Of a DNA stretch of 64,000 nt, positions 15,685-24,310 are shown piece after piece (position 1 is the stretch's first letter; each line of letters begins with the position of its first letter). Origin of the DNA: UBA6022 sp049295575 (lineage in GTDB: Bacteria > Patescibacteriota > Saccharimonadia > Saccharimonadales > Saccharimonadaceae). The notes beneath the pieces were generated by a model. It was not told the DNA's origin. It worked only from the letters and a program-made list of their open reading frames with translations, and searched no databases. Both the position numbers and the translations under genes were made by a program. Location: assembly GCA_049295575.1 (NCBI GenBank), contig JBAQQX010000002.1, positions 372,001 to 436,000 on the forward strand, written 5' to 3'.

Positions 15685-16297
15685 AGTACCGAGCAGGACT
15701 CAGATTGCGATTGAGGGTGCAAAAGACGGTATTCTGCTACTGCCAAATAATCAATACCGTGCGGTGCTAGAAGTCTCGTCGCTGAACTTCGAACTAAAAA
15801 GTGAAGATGAGCAGGACGCCATCATCGACACCTACGAAAGTTTCTTAAACTCAGTCGGTACGCCGCTTCAAATCCTGATCCGCACTCGCGAGATAGATAT
15901 GGACAAGTATCTTGAAGATCTTAGCGCACGACTGGAGGATGAGCGAGAGGAAGTCTACCGTCAACAACTCGTGAATTATGACGAGTTTATTCGCACCTTG
16001 ATTCAGTCTAATAAGATTTTGACACGTCACTTTTATATCGTTGTGCCGCATGCCCACACTACCAGAGGTAAGGCCGACTTCGAGATGATCAGAGAGCATC
16101 TTGGACTGACCGTCGACATTGTTTCCAAAGGTATGAACCGCTTAGGCATGAGCGCGCGACAACTCACTAGCCTCGAAGTCCTCGACCTATTCTACAGTTT
16201 CTACAATCCCAGCGCAGCGAAGATTCAACCTCTGACCGAACGCGCACTCCAGATGATACACACTGCTTTACTACGAAAAGGAGAAGACAATGAATAA
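15656..16297 (+). CDS. TraC-like / VirB4 N-terminal-domain protein
   Basis: A 213-residue soluble protein corresponding to the N-terminal domain that VirB4/TraC ATPases usually carry (YRAVLEVSSLNFELKSEDEQ, then SFLNSVGTPLQILIRTR, then RHFYIVVP). It has no P-loop. The start at 15656 follows AAAAAGGAGG, whereas the longer frame from 15542 lies wholly inside PrgI. The VirB4 ATPase follows directly, overlapping by eight bases. So the VirB4 job is shared between two polypeptides here: this domain, which probably docks PrgI, and the ATPase. This is a known arrangement in some Gram-positive and CPR systems rather than a frameshift, because each part has its own ribosome site. Confidence 0.75.
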   Translation: MSVLQKSKNRVPSRTQIAIEGAKDGILLLPNNQYRAVLEVSSLNFELKSEDEQDAIIDTYESFLNSVGTPLQILIRTREIDMDKYLEDLSARLEDEREEVYRQQLVNYDEFIRTLIQSNKILTRHFYIVVPHAHTTRGKADFEMIREHLGLTVDIVSKGMNRLGMSARQLTSLEVLDLFYSFYNPSAAKIQPLTERALQMIHTALLRKGEDNE

Positions 16298-18029
16298 GAT
16301 AACGGCCCTCCTCGCGAAGCGTCGAGAAATGAGTGAAGCTAAGCGCCAAGAGCTATCCCTCAGTTTTGGCGAACAAGATGCGCTTGATGTAATGAGTTAC
16401 GCTGGTCTCGAAGAAGCACCGGATTACCTCAACATTGATGGCGTATTCATTCGCACACTGTACGTCAACGGCTATCCGTTTGTCGCAAGTTCTGGCTGGC
16501 TCGATAGTCTTATTAACTTTAATCACGACACCGATATTAGCTACCATGTCCATGAAGTAAATGCGTTAATGGCACTTCCAAAACTCCATCGCAAGATTAC
16601 GGAACTTGAAAGCACTAAGCGTGCCATGATACGTGCTGGTAAGATTGTCGGCTCGGAAATTACTGATCCGCTTGAATCTGCCATTGAACTACGCGATAAG
16701 ATTCAACGCGGCCAGGAGAAGTTGTTTCAAATGTCCATTTACGTGACGCTAAGAGCGGATAGCCTTGAGGAGCTCAACAAGATTACAAAACTCCTCGAAG
16801 CTACTCTGTCAGCACGGCTATTCTATTCAAAGATCGCTCGTTACCAGCAGCTTGAAGCCTTGCAGTCCATTTTGCCACGCGGGGAAGATCAATTAAGTCA
16901 GAAGCGAAACTTAGATAGTTCATCGGCGGCACTCACCTTCCCGTTTATGAGCTCGGAGCTAGTGCAGGAGTCTGGTATTTTATACGGGGTGAATAAGTCG
17001 AATAACTCGTTAGTCATTCTTGATCGGTTTAGCCTGCATAACGCCAATAGTATTGTCTTCGCACAGTCCGGTTCAGGCAAAAGCTATACGACTAAGGTCG
17101 AGATTCTACGCCAGCTGATGCAAGGGACAAAAGTCATTGTTATCGACCCGGAGCGTGAATACAAGCGCCTTACTGAGTCGGTCGGTGGCACCTACATTAA
17201 GTTGTCGGCCAGGAGTAAGGAAAAGATCAATCCATTCGATCTTGCGACGACCTTTCATGACATCGATGACCTGTCCGAGCATACTCAAGATCTTACGGAA
17301 GTTATCAGCCTGATGGCCGAGGGGTTGAGCTCACGCGAAAAAGCAGCAGTCGATAAAACGATCCTCAAGATATACAAGAAAGCCAAAAAGAATGAGCAGC
17401 CGCTGCTCGAAGACTTATACGCTGAACTCTCGAAACTCGGGCAGTTGAAGCTCTGTGAACGGCTTGAAAAATATATCTCGGGTTCCCTCGCGAGTGTATT
17501 CAATGCCCAAACCAATATTGATCTGTCGAACCGCTTGGTGATCTTTGACATCAAAGATCTGCCAGAATCACTCCGACAGATTATGATGCTCATTATTTCT
17601 AATTTTGTACAGAATCAGGTGAAAGCTAAGCCAGAAAAACGGCTCCTGATTATTGATGAAGGTTGGATGCTGCTCGAGCATGAGGAATCGGCGCGGTTCG
17701 TGGCGGGGCTAGTGCGTCGGGCACGTAAATACTACTTGGGAGTATCGATCATATCCCAGCAGGCTAATGACTTTCTGAGAAGCGACTATGGCCGTGCTAT
17801 CGCCTCACAATCCGCACTTCGTATTCTGATGAAACAGGATACCACCACAATTAAAAACGTGGCCAGCGAATTTAACTTGTCTGAATATGAGGAGAGCTTC
17901 CTGCTTACTTGTGAGCGTGGTGACGCACTGCTTATTGCCGATCAGCACCATGTCGCCGTCAGAGTCGTCGCCAGTGAAAAGGAGCATCCACTCATTACAA
18001 CTAACCCTGCGGAGTTGTATAGCCGATGA
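16290..18029 (+). CDS. virB4: VirB4-type T4SS ATPase
   Basis: A 579-residue cytoplasmic ATPase. The N-terminal 230 residues resemble the VirB4 substrate/channel-contact region; the motor domain follows, with Walker A AQSGSGKSYTTK at about 257-268, the VirB4-typical VIDPEREYKRL, Walker B LLIIDEGWML at about 450-459 with the arginine-rich FVAGLVRRARKYYLGV, and the SQQANDFL sensor. VirB4 powers pilus assembly and substrate passage. The start follows GGAGAAGAC and overlaps the previous gene; its TGA stop overlaps the next ATG. Nothing is missing from the catalytic set. Confidence 0.9.
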   Translation: MNKITALLAKRREMSEAKRQELSLSFGEQDALDVMSYAGLEEAPDYLNIDGVFIRTLYVNGYPFVASSGWLDSLINFNHDTDISYHVHEVNALMALPKLHRKITELESTKRAMIRAGKIVGSEITDPLESAIELRDKIQRGQEKLFQMSIYVTLRADSLEELNKITKLLEATLSARLFYSKIARYQQLEALQSILPRGEDQLSQKRNLDSSSAALTFPFMSSELVQESGILYGVNKSNNSLVILDRFSLHNANSIVFAQSGSGKSYTTKVEILRQLMQGTKVIVIDPEREYKRLTESVGGTYIKLSARSKEKINPFDLATTFHDIDDLSEHTQDLTEVISLMAEGLSSREKAAVDKTILKIYKKAKKNEQPLLEDLYAELSKLGQLKLCERLEKYISGSLASVFNAQTNIDLSNRLVIFDIKDLPESLRQIMMLIISNFVQNQVKAKPEKRLLIIDEGWMLLEHEESARFVAGLVRRARKYYLGVSIISQQANDFLRSDYGRAIASQSALRILMKQDTTTIKNVASEFNLSEYEESFLLTCERGDALLIADQHHVAVRVVASEKEHPLITTNPAELYSR

Positions 18030-18577
18030 ATTCGTTTGTCGCTATCGGTTTAATCGGCGGAGATCTTAAAAAGTATATCGTCGTCACACTCGCGACGCTT
18101 GCATTTGTGATCACCCTACCGGTAATGGCAGTATTTGCAATGGGTAGCGATGTCATGGCATTTCTTAGCGACTCCCCTAGCGCTGAATCGGCACAAGAGC
18201 AGGGTTTTTATATGGGCGGCAGCGTTCCTGGAGATACCTACGCATGGGGTAACTGTACCTATTGGGTATTTGCCATGCGACTCTGGGCGGAAAAAGTAAT
18301 CCCTACGTCCTGGGGTAATGCGAATACGTGGGACGAATATTCTATTCGCGATGGCTACGAGGTAAACCATATACCGACGGTCGGAGCGATTATGCAGAGC
18401 GACGAGGGCGAATGGGGGCATGTCGCGTATGTGACGGCAGTCGATGTCGTAACTGGAAAATGGACAATCTCCGAAATGAATGCGCCGCATCTCAATGTCA
18501 TCACGACACGTACTTTTACTACGTCTGCTGCTATGCACTACGACTTCATACACGACAAGAAAGGAGTAACTCCATGA
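18026..18577 (+). CDS. CHAP-domain wall hydrolase of the T4SS
   Basis: A 183-residue protein with one N-terminal membrane helix (about residues 18-42) and a CHAP domain from about 67: the catalytic cysteine C77 in WGNCTYW, and the histidine of WGHVAYV at about 132, followed by SEMNA with the expected polar partner. CHAP enzymes are amidases or endopeptidases that cut peptidoglycan; in conjugation systems they open the wall for the channel, as VirB1 does. It lies between VirB4 and the coupling ATPase, overlapping both by ATGA. The helix should anchor it outside. It could act on its own wall or on a partner cell's wall. Confidence 0.85.
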   Translation: MNSFVAIGLIGGDLKKYIVVTLATLAFVITLPVMAVFAMGSDVMAFLSDSPSAESAQEQGFYMGGSVPGDTYAWGNCTYWVFAMRLWAEKVIPTSWGNANTWDEYSIRDGYEVNHIPTVGAIMQSDEGEWGHVAYVTAVDVVTGKWTISEMNAPHLNVITTRTFTTSAAMHYDFIHDKKGVTP

Positions 18578-21093
18578 TTACCGCTCTGATCAACCGCAGG
18601 TATCTGAAGAGCCGCGATATGATCTGGCTTGAAGTGACGCCGCCTGCGACAATCTCGAAGACTCCCGAGGCGACTGAGCAGCTGTTTTCAGTGATTCACG
18701 GTATGTATTCCGCACGTATCTTAAAAGACAGACTATTGAAGCGTTCACCAGTGCTGAGTTTTGAAATTACTTCAACTAAGAAAGATGGCATTCGCTATCT
18801 TATTCATGTTGAGAAATCGCGAGCTGAAGCGCTTCGAAAAGTGATCGCTGCCTATATACCTCATGCTAAAGTCAAAGAAGTTGATGCGTCGCAGTCATCA
18901 AGTGATTGCATGCTAGAACTTAAGGAACACGGCCACTACATCTTACCGCTCATTCTCACCTCGGCACTTGACCAGCACGATCCTCTTTCCTATGTGACGA
19001 GTGCGATGACAAAGCTCGACGACGGCGAACGGATTGCGATGCAACTGGTTATATCTCCTGTTAAGCTGCGCGAGACGAGTAAGTTAGCACGAAAGATTCT
19101 GAGCAACGAGGATATATTATCTACTGTCAGCGCAGGACACCTCATCTGGCTACAAAGAATTAGTGATCTTATCAATAGTGCTCTGTGGGGCGCAGTTGAT
19201 CTAACGACTGAAGTGTATCATGGCACTACTTCGGGCACGTATGCGACACACTCTGGTGATCACGACAGAGCGTTTCAGATGCAGGTATCAAAACGTCAGC
19301 GTCCAGCACGAACACTTAGTGCCTTTGAGCTCGAACTGATGAAATCGATGCACCACAAGGTAACACAGCCACTCTTTCAGGTGAACCTGCGTATCCTAAC
19401 GACTGGCCCGAATGCTAAAGATCATATCCAGACCATCCGTAGTGCGCTTGATGGGTATAGTGTCCCGCTGTATCAGTCACTTAAGGCTAAGATACGATTT
19501 CCGATCATTGATAGGCATCGACACAAACTTGCTGATATGCGGTTACCGGCATTATTTCGTCGGAGTTCGTTAATACTATCTGCATCAGAGATTGCTAGCC
19601 TGTATCACTTCCCGTCAAGCAAAATCAGCCGAACCGATAATCTCATCACGTCGCTCAGCAAGACACTACCAGCACCGGTATCCCTCAAGTCGGGGCGTAA
19701 GTTAGCAGTGATCATCGGCGAAAATCAACACCACGGTACCGTTACTCCGATTGGATTGACCGAGTCGGAGCGTGAACGTCACCTCTACGTTATTGGAGGC
19801 ACGGGAAATGGCAAGACGACCATGCTTCTCTATTCGATCGTGCAGGACATCCAAAACGGCAATGGCCTCGCCGTGATTGACCCACATGGCGACCTTGCCG
19901 AAACAATCCTGCGGCACATACCCGAGGATCGCATTGATGACGTGATTTACATGAACCCTGATGATCTAGGGCATCCCATCGGCATGAACTTACTGGAACT
20001 GCCCGAGGGATTATCTGATGATGATCTGCTTCGAGAAAAAGACCTTATCACTGAATCGACCATATCTGTGATGCGTAAGATATTCTCTGAGGATGATAGT
20101 GGTGGGCACCGTATCGAGTACATCTTACGCAATGCCATCCAGACAGCATTAACACTCGAAAAGCCGACACTCTTTACTATCTTCCGACTACTCAATGACT
20201 CGAAGTTCCGCCGTGAAGTTATAAAGACACTAGAGGACGAGAACCTTAAAAACTTCTGGAAGAATGAACTCGGTAAAGCTGGTGACATGCAGCGCATAAA
20301 AATGGCCGCTGGTATCACTGCTAAGATCGGTCGCTTTCTTTTCTCAGCCTCTGCACGGCGCGTGCTTGAACAAGAGAAATCGACCATCGACTTCGACAAA
20401 ATCCTTGACGATGGCAAGATTCTGATCTGTAACTTTTCTAAAGGTCTCCTCGGTGAAGATACCTCTACCCTATTTGGTACGACCGTACTCGCAAAGCTGC
20501 AGCTCGCATCGCTACGTCGTGCACGACAAAGTCTAGACAGTCGTCGGCCATTTTATCTGTACGTCGACGAGTTCCAGAATTTCGCGACTACCAGCTTCAC
20601 ACAGATGCTGTCTGAAGCTAGAAAATACAAGCTATTCCTCACCATGGCGGAGCAGTCTAGTTCCCAGCAAGATCAACAGCGGCTTGTCGATGTCATTCTT
20701 GCCAACGTCGGCACGGTTATTTGCTTTAGATCGGGTAGTCCGGCTGATGAACGCCTCGTGCTACCCCTCTTCAGTCCGTATATTGATCAAGGTGAAATAG
20801 CCAACCTGCCAGCATATTCGTTCTATGCAAGAATTGCGGCCATACACTCGCAGGAGCCAATGTCAGGCATGACTATTGTTGTTGAGGAGGGCGGCAGCGA
20901 ATCGACTGCCGAACTAGTCCTTAAATCTTCAAGAAAACTTTACGCAAAAGAGGTTGAAGAAGCGGCAGAATCGGAGATAATCGAGCCAGATCCGAAGCCT
21001 ATTAATAAGCCGAGCGCAGTGCGTAAAACAAAGAAGAACCACGCGACCAAGAAAACCAGGTATGAATTATCGGAGATCAAGCCGCTCGCGTAA
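18574..21093 (+). CDS. VirD4/TraG-type coupling ATPase
   Basis: An 839-residue protein. The upstream in-frame codons to 18328 lie inside the CHAP gene; the ATG at 18574 has AAAGGAG and overlaps the CHAP stop. Residues 1-390 are an unrecognised mixed domain, long for this family. The P-loop motor runs from about 400: Walker A GGTGNGKTTM at about 407-416, DPHGDLAE as in TraG/TraD and HerA relatives, Walker B FYLYVDEFQNF at about 660-670, and the sensor MAEQSSSQQ. The last 60 residues are charged. Coupling proteins bring DNA to the channel. No membrane helix is evident, so membrane contact is probably through partners. Closes the operon. Confidence 0.85.
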   Translation: MITALINRRYLKSRDMIWLEVTPPATISKTPEATEQLFSVIHGMYSARILKDRLLKRSPVLSFEITSTKKDGIRYLIHVEKSRAEALRKVIAAYIPHAKVKEVDASQSSSDCMLELKEHGHYILPLILTSALDQHDPLSYVTSAMTKLDDGERIAMQLVISPVKLRETSKLARKILSNEDILSTVSAGHLIWLQRISDLINSALWGAVDLTTEVYHGTTSGTYATHSGDHDRAFQMQVSKRQRPARTLSAFELELMKSMHHKVTQPLFQVNLRILTTGPNAKDHIQTIRSALDGYSVPLYQSLKAKIRFPIIDRHRHKLADMRLPALFRRSSLILSASEIASLYHFPSSKISRTDNLITSLSKTLPAPVSLKSGRKLAVIIGENQHHGTVTPIGLTESERERHLYVIGGTGNGKTTMLLYSIVQDIQNGNGLAVIDPHGDLAETILRHIPEDRIDDVIYMNPDDLGHPIGMNLLELPEGLSDDDLLREKDLITESTISVMRKIFSEDDSGGHRIEYILRNAIQTALTLEKPTLFTIFRLLNDSKFRREVIKTLEDENLKNFWKNELGKAGDMQRIKMAAGITAKIGRFLFSASARRVLEQEKSTIDFDKILDDGKILICNFSKGLLGEDTSTLFGTTVLAKLQLASLRRARQSLDSRRPFYLYVDEFQNFATTSFTQMLSEARKYKLFLTMAEQSSSQQDQQRLVDVILANVGTVICFRSGSPADERLVLPLFSPYIDQGEIANLPAYSFYARIAAIHSQEPMSGMTIVVEEGGSESTAELVLKSSRKLYAKEVEEAAESEIIEPDPKPINKPSAVRKTKKNHATKKTRYELSEIKPLA

Positions 21094-21163
21094 ACTTCGA
21101 CATTTCTAAAAATATCGAAGTGGTAATAAAAGCTACCAAGACGAAAGAAGACGCTCGTCTTCT
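21094..21163. other. Cluster of three inverted repeats after the coupling ATPase gene
   Basis: Three back-to-back inverted repeats: ACTTCGA/TCGAAGT (21094-21121), TGGTA/TACCA (21121-21138) and AGAAGACG/CGTCTTCT (21146-21163). No strong T-run follows, so a simple terminator is not the only reading. A transfer origin is a possible role for such a cluster in a conjugative element. The rest of 21164-21409 holds only the promoter region of the next gene. Confidence 0.4.
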
Positions 21164-21409
21164 CGCAGTGTGCGAAGCACGAATCTTCTTATTCTCGATG
21201 AGATCAGCAGTCGTAATGACTAATGCTACCTTGAAAAATCCCGGGAAAAGATATAGTTAGACATAAGTGTAACCGTCAGGGAGGCATGGATACTTTCTTA
21301 ATAATGTTCTGGCTGGATAAGCATTAAGTTAATATTTCATTTTAGAGCAGAATGTACTACAATTGTTTGGTATAGGTCCAAAAAAATAAACGCATAATTA
21401 AAGGATGGT

Positions 21410-23674
21410 ATGGCAGATTTTCTTCAAAAACTTGGGTTATTTTCGTTCAAACATAAATGGCTGGTCATTTGTATATGGCTCGCCGTGATTGCAACTGTAA
21501 TTGGTTTGGTCGTTGCCTACCAGCAGCCCGCTTCACGAAATATTTCTATCCCCGGCACCGAAGCACAGTCAGCCATTGATAAGGCAGAAAAATTATTCCC
21601 TAATGCCGGTGGTGGAACCGGGAGGATTGTATTCGAAGCGCCAGCTGGAAAAACGATAGATGATTATAAGGACGTCATCGGCAAAACCTTGGCAGATGCC
21701 GCCAAAGCCAAAGACGTTGAGCAAACCATAAGTCCGTTTGTCTACCAAGAGGCAATATCAAAAGATAGGCGCGTTGCTTTTGCTCAGTTGCAGCTCGGTG
21801 TGAGCCGCAACAATGTCACAGAACAAACCGCCGAAGAGGTAGCATCATCGCTGTCCATCGCTCGCCAAGGTGGGCTGACGGCTGAGGCTGGTGGCGATAT
21901 CGTAATACTGGCACCATCAGAGATTCTTGGAATCGGTGAAATAATAGGCGTACTCGTTGCAGCGGTCGTTTTGATGGTTATGTTTAAGACGGTGCTTGCG
22001 GCAGGTCTGCCGCTTATGGTGGCCATTTTCACGCTTGTCACTGGCGTAGGGGCAGTCTTCGCTCTCAGCGGTGTGGTAGAGATTAATGCAACGACTCCGG
22101 TACTCGCCGTCATGCTCGGGCTAGCTGTCGGGATTGACTATTCACTGTTTATTCTTTCCCGTTACAGGAACTATATTCTGGAAGGAGATGATTACGAAAC
22201 GGCAATCGGTAGCGCTCTTGGCACAGCCGGCAATGCGGTCGTGTTCGCGGCGTTAACGGTTGTCATCGCTCTTTCGGCACTTACGGTCATACAGATACCA
22301 CTTCTCACTACCATGGGGTTGGCAGCGGCAGGAACAGTAGCAATCGCTGCTGTGGCCGCTATTACCCTCCTTCCTGCCCTTGCCGGAGTTCTAGGTGGTA
22401 GAATCCTCACCAAAAAGCTCCGTAAAGCTCATCATGCCTCACATGTTCACCATCAGCTCCATATTGATCACTCTTCAGCATGGTATAAATTCGCAAATTT
22501 CTTGAGCCAGAAACCAGTACTAGCCATAACAGTTGCTGTCCTTTTTTTGGCAAGTCTCGCTTATCCTGTCAGTGATCTTAAGCTAGGCCTTCCGACTGAC
22601 GAGTTTGCCGCATCAGACACTACGCAGAAGAAAGCCTACGACATACTTAGCCGTGGATTTGGCGAAGGGTTCAACGGGCCGCTCCTCGTGCTGGCAGAGA
22701 ACATGTCTGCGCCATCCCCTCAAGAACTAGAACAGACCAAAATGGCGCTGGCTTCAGGTCAGTTACAACTTCCACCTGCTGCCGGAACAGTAATGGGCGG
22801 AAATAACCAAGATATTGATTCAGCTGCACATACTATCGTATCTTTTGGTAAAGCGCAGCAGATAGCGAACGACCTTAGTACTCAAGAGGGTGTAGCTAGA
22901 GCCATCCCTGCCTCTGTCACGCCAAACGGTAAAGAGGCGCTGATTCAAGTAATACCGGAGACCGGCCCCTCTGATGAAGCTACGGTAAAGCTTATTGAAA
23001 GATTAAGATCTGACGCGTCAATCCTATCGAACAAGGACATCGATTTGCTAGTAACCGGAACGACCGCTATTCAAACGGATATCGATAACAAAATGTTAGA
23101 AGCTCTTCCGCCATACCTGGGTATTACTATCGGTCTGTCGTTCCTTATTCTGCTCATCGCATTTCGTTCGATTATTGTACCGATCAAGGCCACCCTCGGG
23201 TTCCTCTTATCAGTAGGCGCAATGTTCGGTTCGTTAGTTATGGTATTTCAATGGGGTCTGTTCGGGCTATTCGAACCGGCACCAATTATCAGCTTCTTGC
23301 CGATCATTGGGCTAGGTATTCTCTTCGGGCTCGCCATGGATTATGAATTCTTTATGACCTCTAGCATCCGAGAGTCGTATGTAAAAAGCCACAACGGAAG
23401 GCAGTCTGTCAAAGACGGTTTCTCACTAGGTGCAAAGGTGGTCACGGCAGCAGCGATTATTATGGTGTCAGTCTTTGGAGGATTTATGTTCAGCACTGAC
23501 GATATCATTCAGCAGGTAGGCTTCGGTCTGGCATTCGGTATTCTTATCGACGCGTTTTTGGTGCGAATGATTATCGGGCCCGCCGTGATGTCCCTGCTGG
23601 GAAGCAAAGCGTGGTACTTGCCGAAATGGCTGGGCAAAATTATTCCTCGGATTTCAGTTGAGGGTAAGGAATAA
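21410..23674 (+). CDS. MMPL-family RND transporter
   Basis: A 754-residue membrane protein with the MmpL/RND layout: helix 1 at about 14-34, an external domain to about 185, then five helices (about 185-330), a cytoplasmic stretch rich in histidine (HHASHVHHQLHIDHSS), helix 7 at about 370-388, a second external domain, and five helices to about 735. The proton-relay motif GIDYSLF lies in TM4 and the matching LAMDYEFF in TM10. MMPL proteins export lipids, siderophores or drugs; the substrate is unknown here. AAAGGATGGT precedes the ATG. An ArsR-type regulator follows after nine bases, so the transporter is probably under its control. Confidence 0.9.
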   Translation: MADFLQKLGLFSFKHKWLVICIWLAVIATVIGLVVAYQQPASRNISIPGTEAQSAIDKAEKLFPNAGGGTGRIVFEAPAGKTIDDYKDVIGKTLADAAKAKDVEQTISPFVYQEAISKDRRVAFAQLQLGVSRNNVTEQTAEEVASSLSIARQGGLTAEAGGDIVILAPSEILGIGEIIGVLVAAVVLMVMFKTVLAAGLPLMVAIFTLVTGVGAVFALSGVVEINATTPVLAVMLGLAVGIDYSLFILSRYRNYILEGDDYETAIGSALGTAGNAVVFAALTVVIALSALTVIQIPLLTTMGLAAAGTVAIAAVAAITLLPALAGVLGGRILTKKLRKAHHASHVHHQLHIDHSSAWYKFANFLSQKPVLAITVAVLFLASLAYPVSDLKLGLPTDEFAASDTTQKKAYDILSRGFGEGFNGPLLVLAENMSAPSPQELEQTKMALASGQLQLPPAAGTVMGGNNQDIDSAAHTIVSFGKAQQIANDLSTQEGVARAIPASVTPNGKEALIQVIPETGPSDEATVKLIERLRSDASILSNKDIDLLVTGTTAIQTDIDNKMLEALPPYLGITIGLSFLILLIAFRSIIVPIKATLGFLLSVGAMFGSLVMVFQWGLFGLFEPAPIISFLPIIGLGILFGLAMDYEFFMTSSIRESYVKSHNGRQSVKDGFSLGAKVVTAAAIIMVSVFGGFMFSTDDIIQQVGFGLAFGILIDAFLVRMIIGPAVMSLLGSKAWYLPKWLGKIIPRISVEGKE

Positions 23675-23683
23675 CTTGTAAAA

Positions 23684-23977
23684 ATGAAGATCAGAAACCA
23701 GTTTGAAGACTGTCTGCCAATATTTAACGCACTAGGTAACAGTATCAGACAGGAACTTCTTTTCGCTATAAATGAAGAAAAGGGCATGAGCGTAAAACAT
23801 TTGGCTGATAAGATAAATCTCTCGCGCCCCGCCGTGTCACATCATCTGAAAGTCCTGCAATCGGCAGGAATTCTCGCGCACCATAAGGTTGGGCGTGAAC
23901 GTATCTATTACCTATCGTTTGCTGACGCTCTAGAAAAGATGACTCGATTAATCTCTTCAGCCCAAACCAGCAAATAA
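23684..23977 (+). CDS. ArsR-family transcriptional regulator
   Basis: A 97-residue winged-helix protein. The recognition helix region reads VKHLADKINLSRPAVSHHLKVLQSAG, the ArsR-type helix-turn-helix, followed by the beta wing (LAHHKVGRERIYYLSF). The CXC metal site in the alpha-3 helix of arsenic sensors is absent, so it senses something else. It begins nine bases after the MMPL gene and no separate promoter is evident, so it is probably an autoregulated repressor of that transporter. Confidence 0.9.
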   Translation: MKIRNQFEDCLPIFNALGNSIRQELLFAINEEKGMSVKHLADKINLSRPAVSHHLKVLQSAGILAHHKVGRERIYYLSFADALEKMTRLISSAQTSK

Positions 23978-24268
23978 TTGCAAAGTGTTACTAACGGAAT
24001 CACTCTTCTTTTGATAATTTGTAGGGATTGATTTAAGGGGTTAGGTTAGATTTTAAAAAAACCGTCGCCCTTTGCGAGGCTCCGGTCTACCTCCTTCGTT
24101 ACTTTGTCTGACTTGCTGTTAATATCATGATAAAGGTTCAAATACGACAAGATAACGTGAGTTATGTAAAAGTTTAAGCCACTTAATGCCTATAAGATAG
24201 GCTCATTAGGCCAAACCAGGATTAGAGCTTCTTCATCCATATCAAGATATGATTAGGTAGACGCACCC

Positions 24269-24297
24269 CATAAACGCCGATTTACTCGGCGTTTATG
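24269..24297. terminator. Twelve-base-pair hairpin between convergent genes
   Basis: CATAAACGCCGA and TCGGCGTTTATG pair perfectly around TTTAC. It lies 13 bases past the stop of the 24311 minus-strand gene. The rest of the 333-base gap (23978-24310) holds an imperfect hairpin at about 24060-24092 and no gene. Confidence 0.65.
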
Positions 24298-24310
24298 GTT
24301 GAACGACAAA

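Noticed and set aside
15656..18029. Frameshift splitting one VirB4 gene
   Set aside because: The second part has its own ribosome site and start overlapping by eight bases, and the split falls between known domains.
18328..18573. Longer N terminus for the coupling ATPase
   Set aside because: These codons overlap the CHAP gene in another frame; the ATG at 18574 has AAAGGAG and the expected ATGA coupling.
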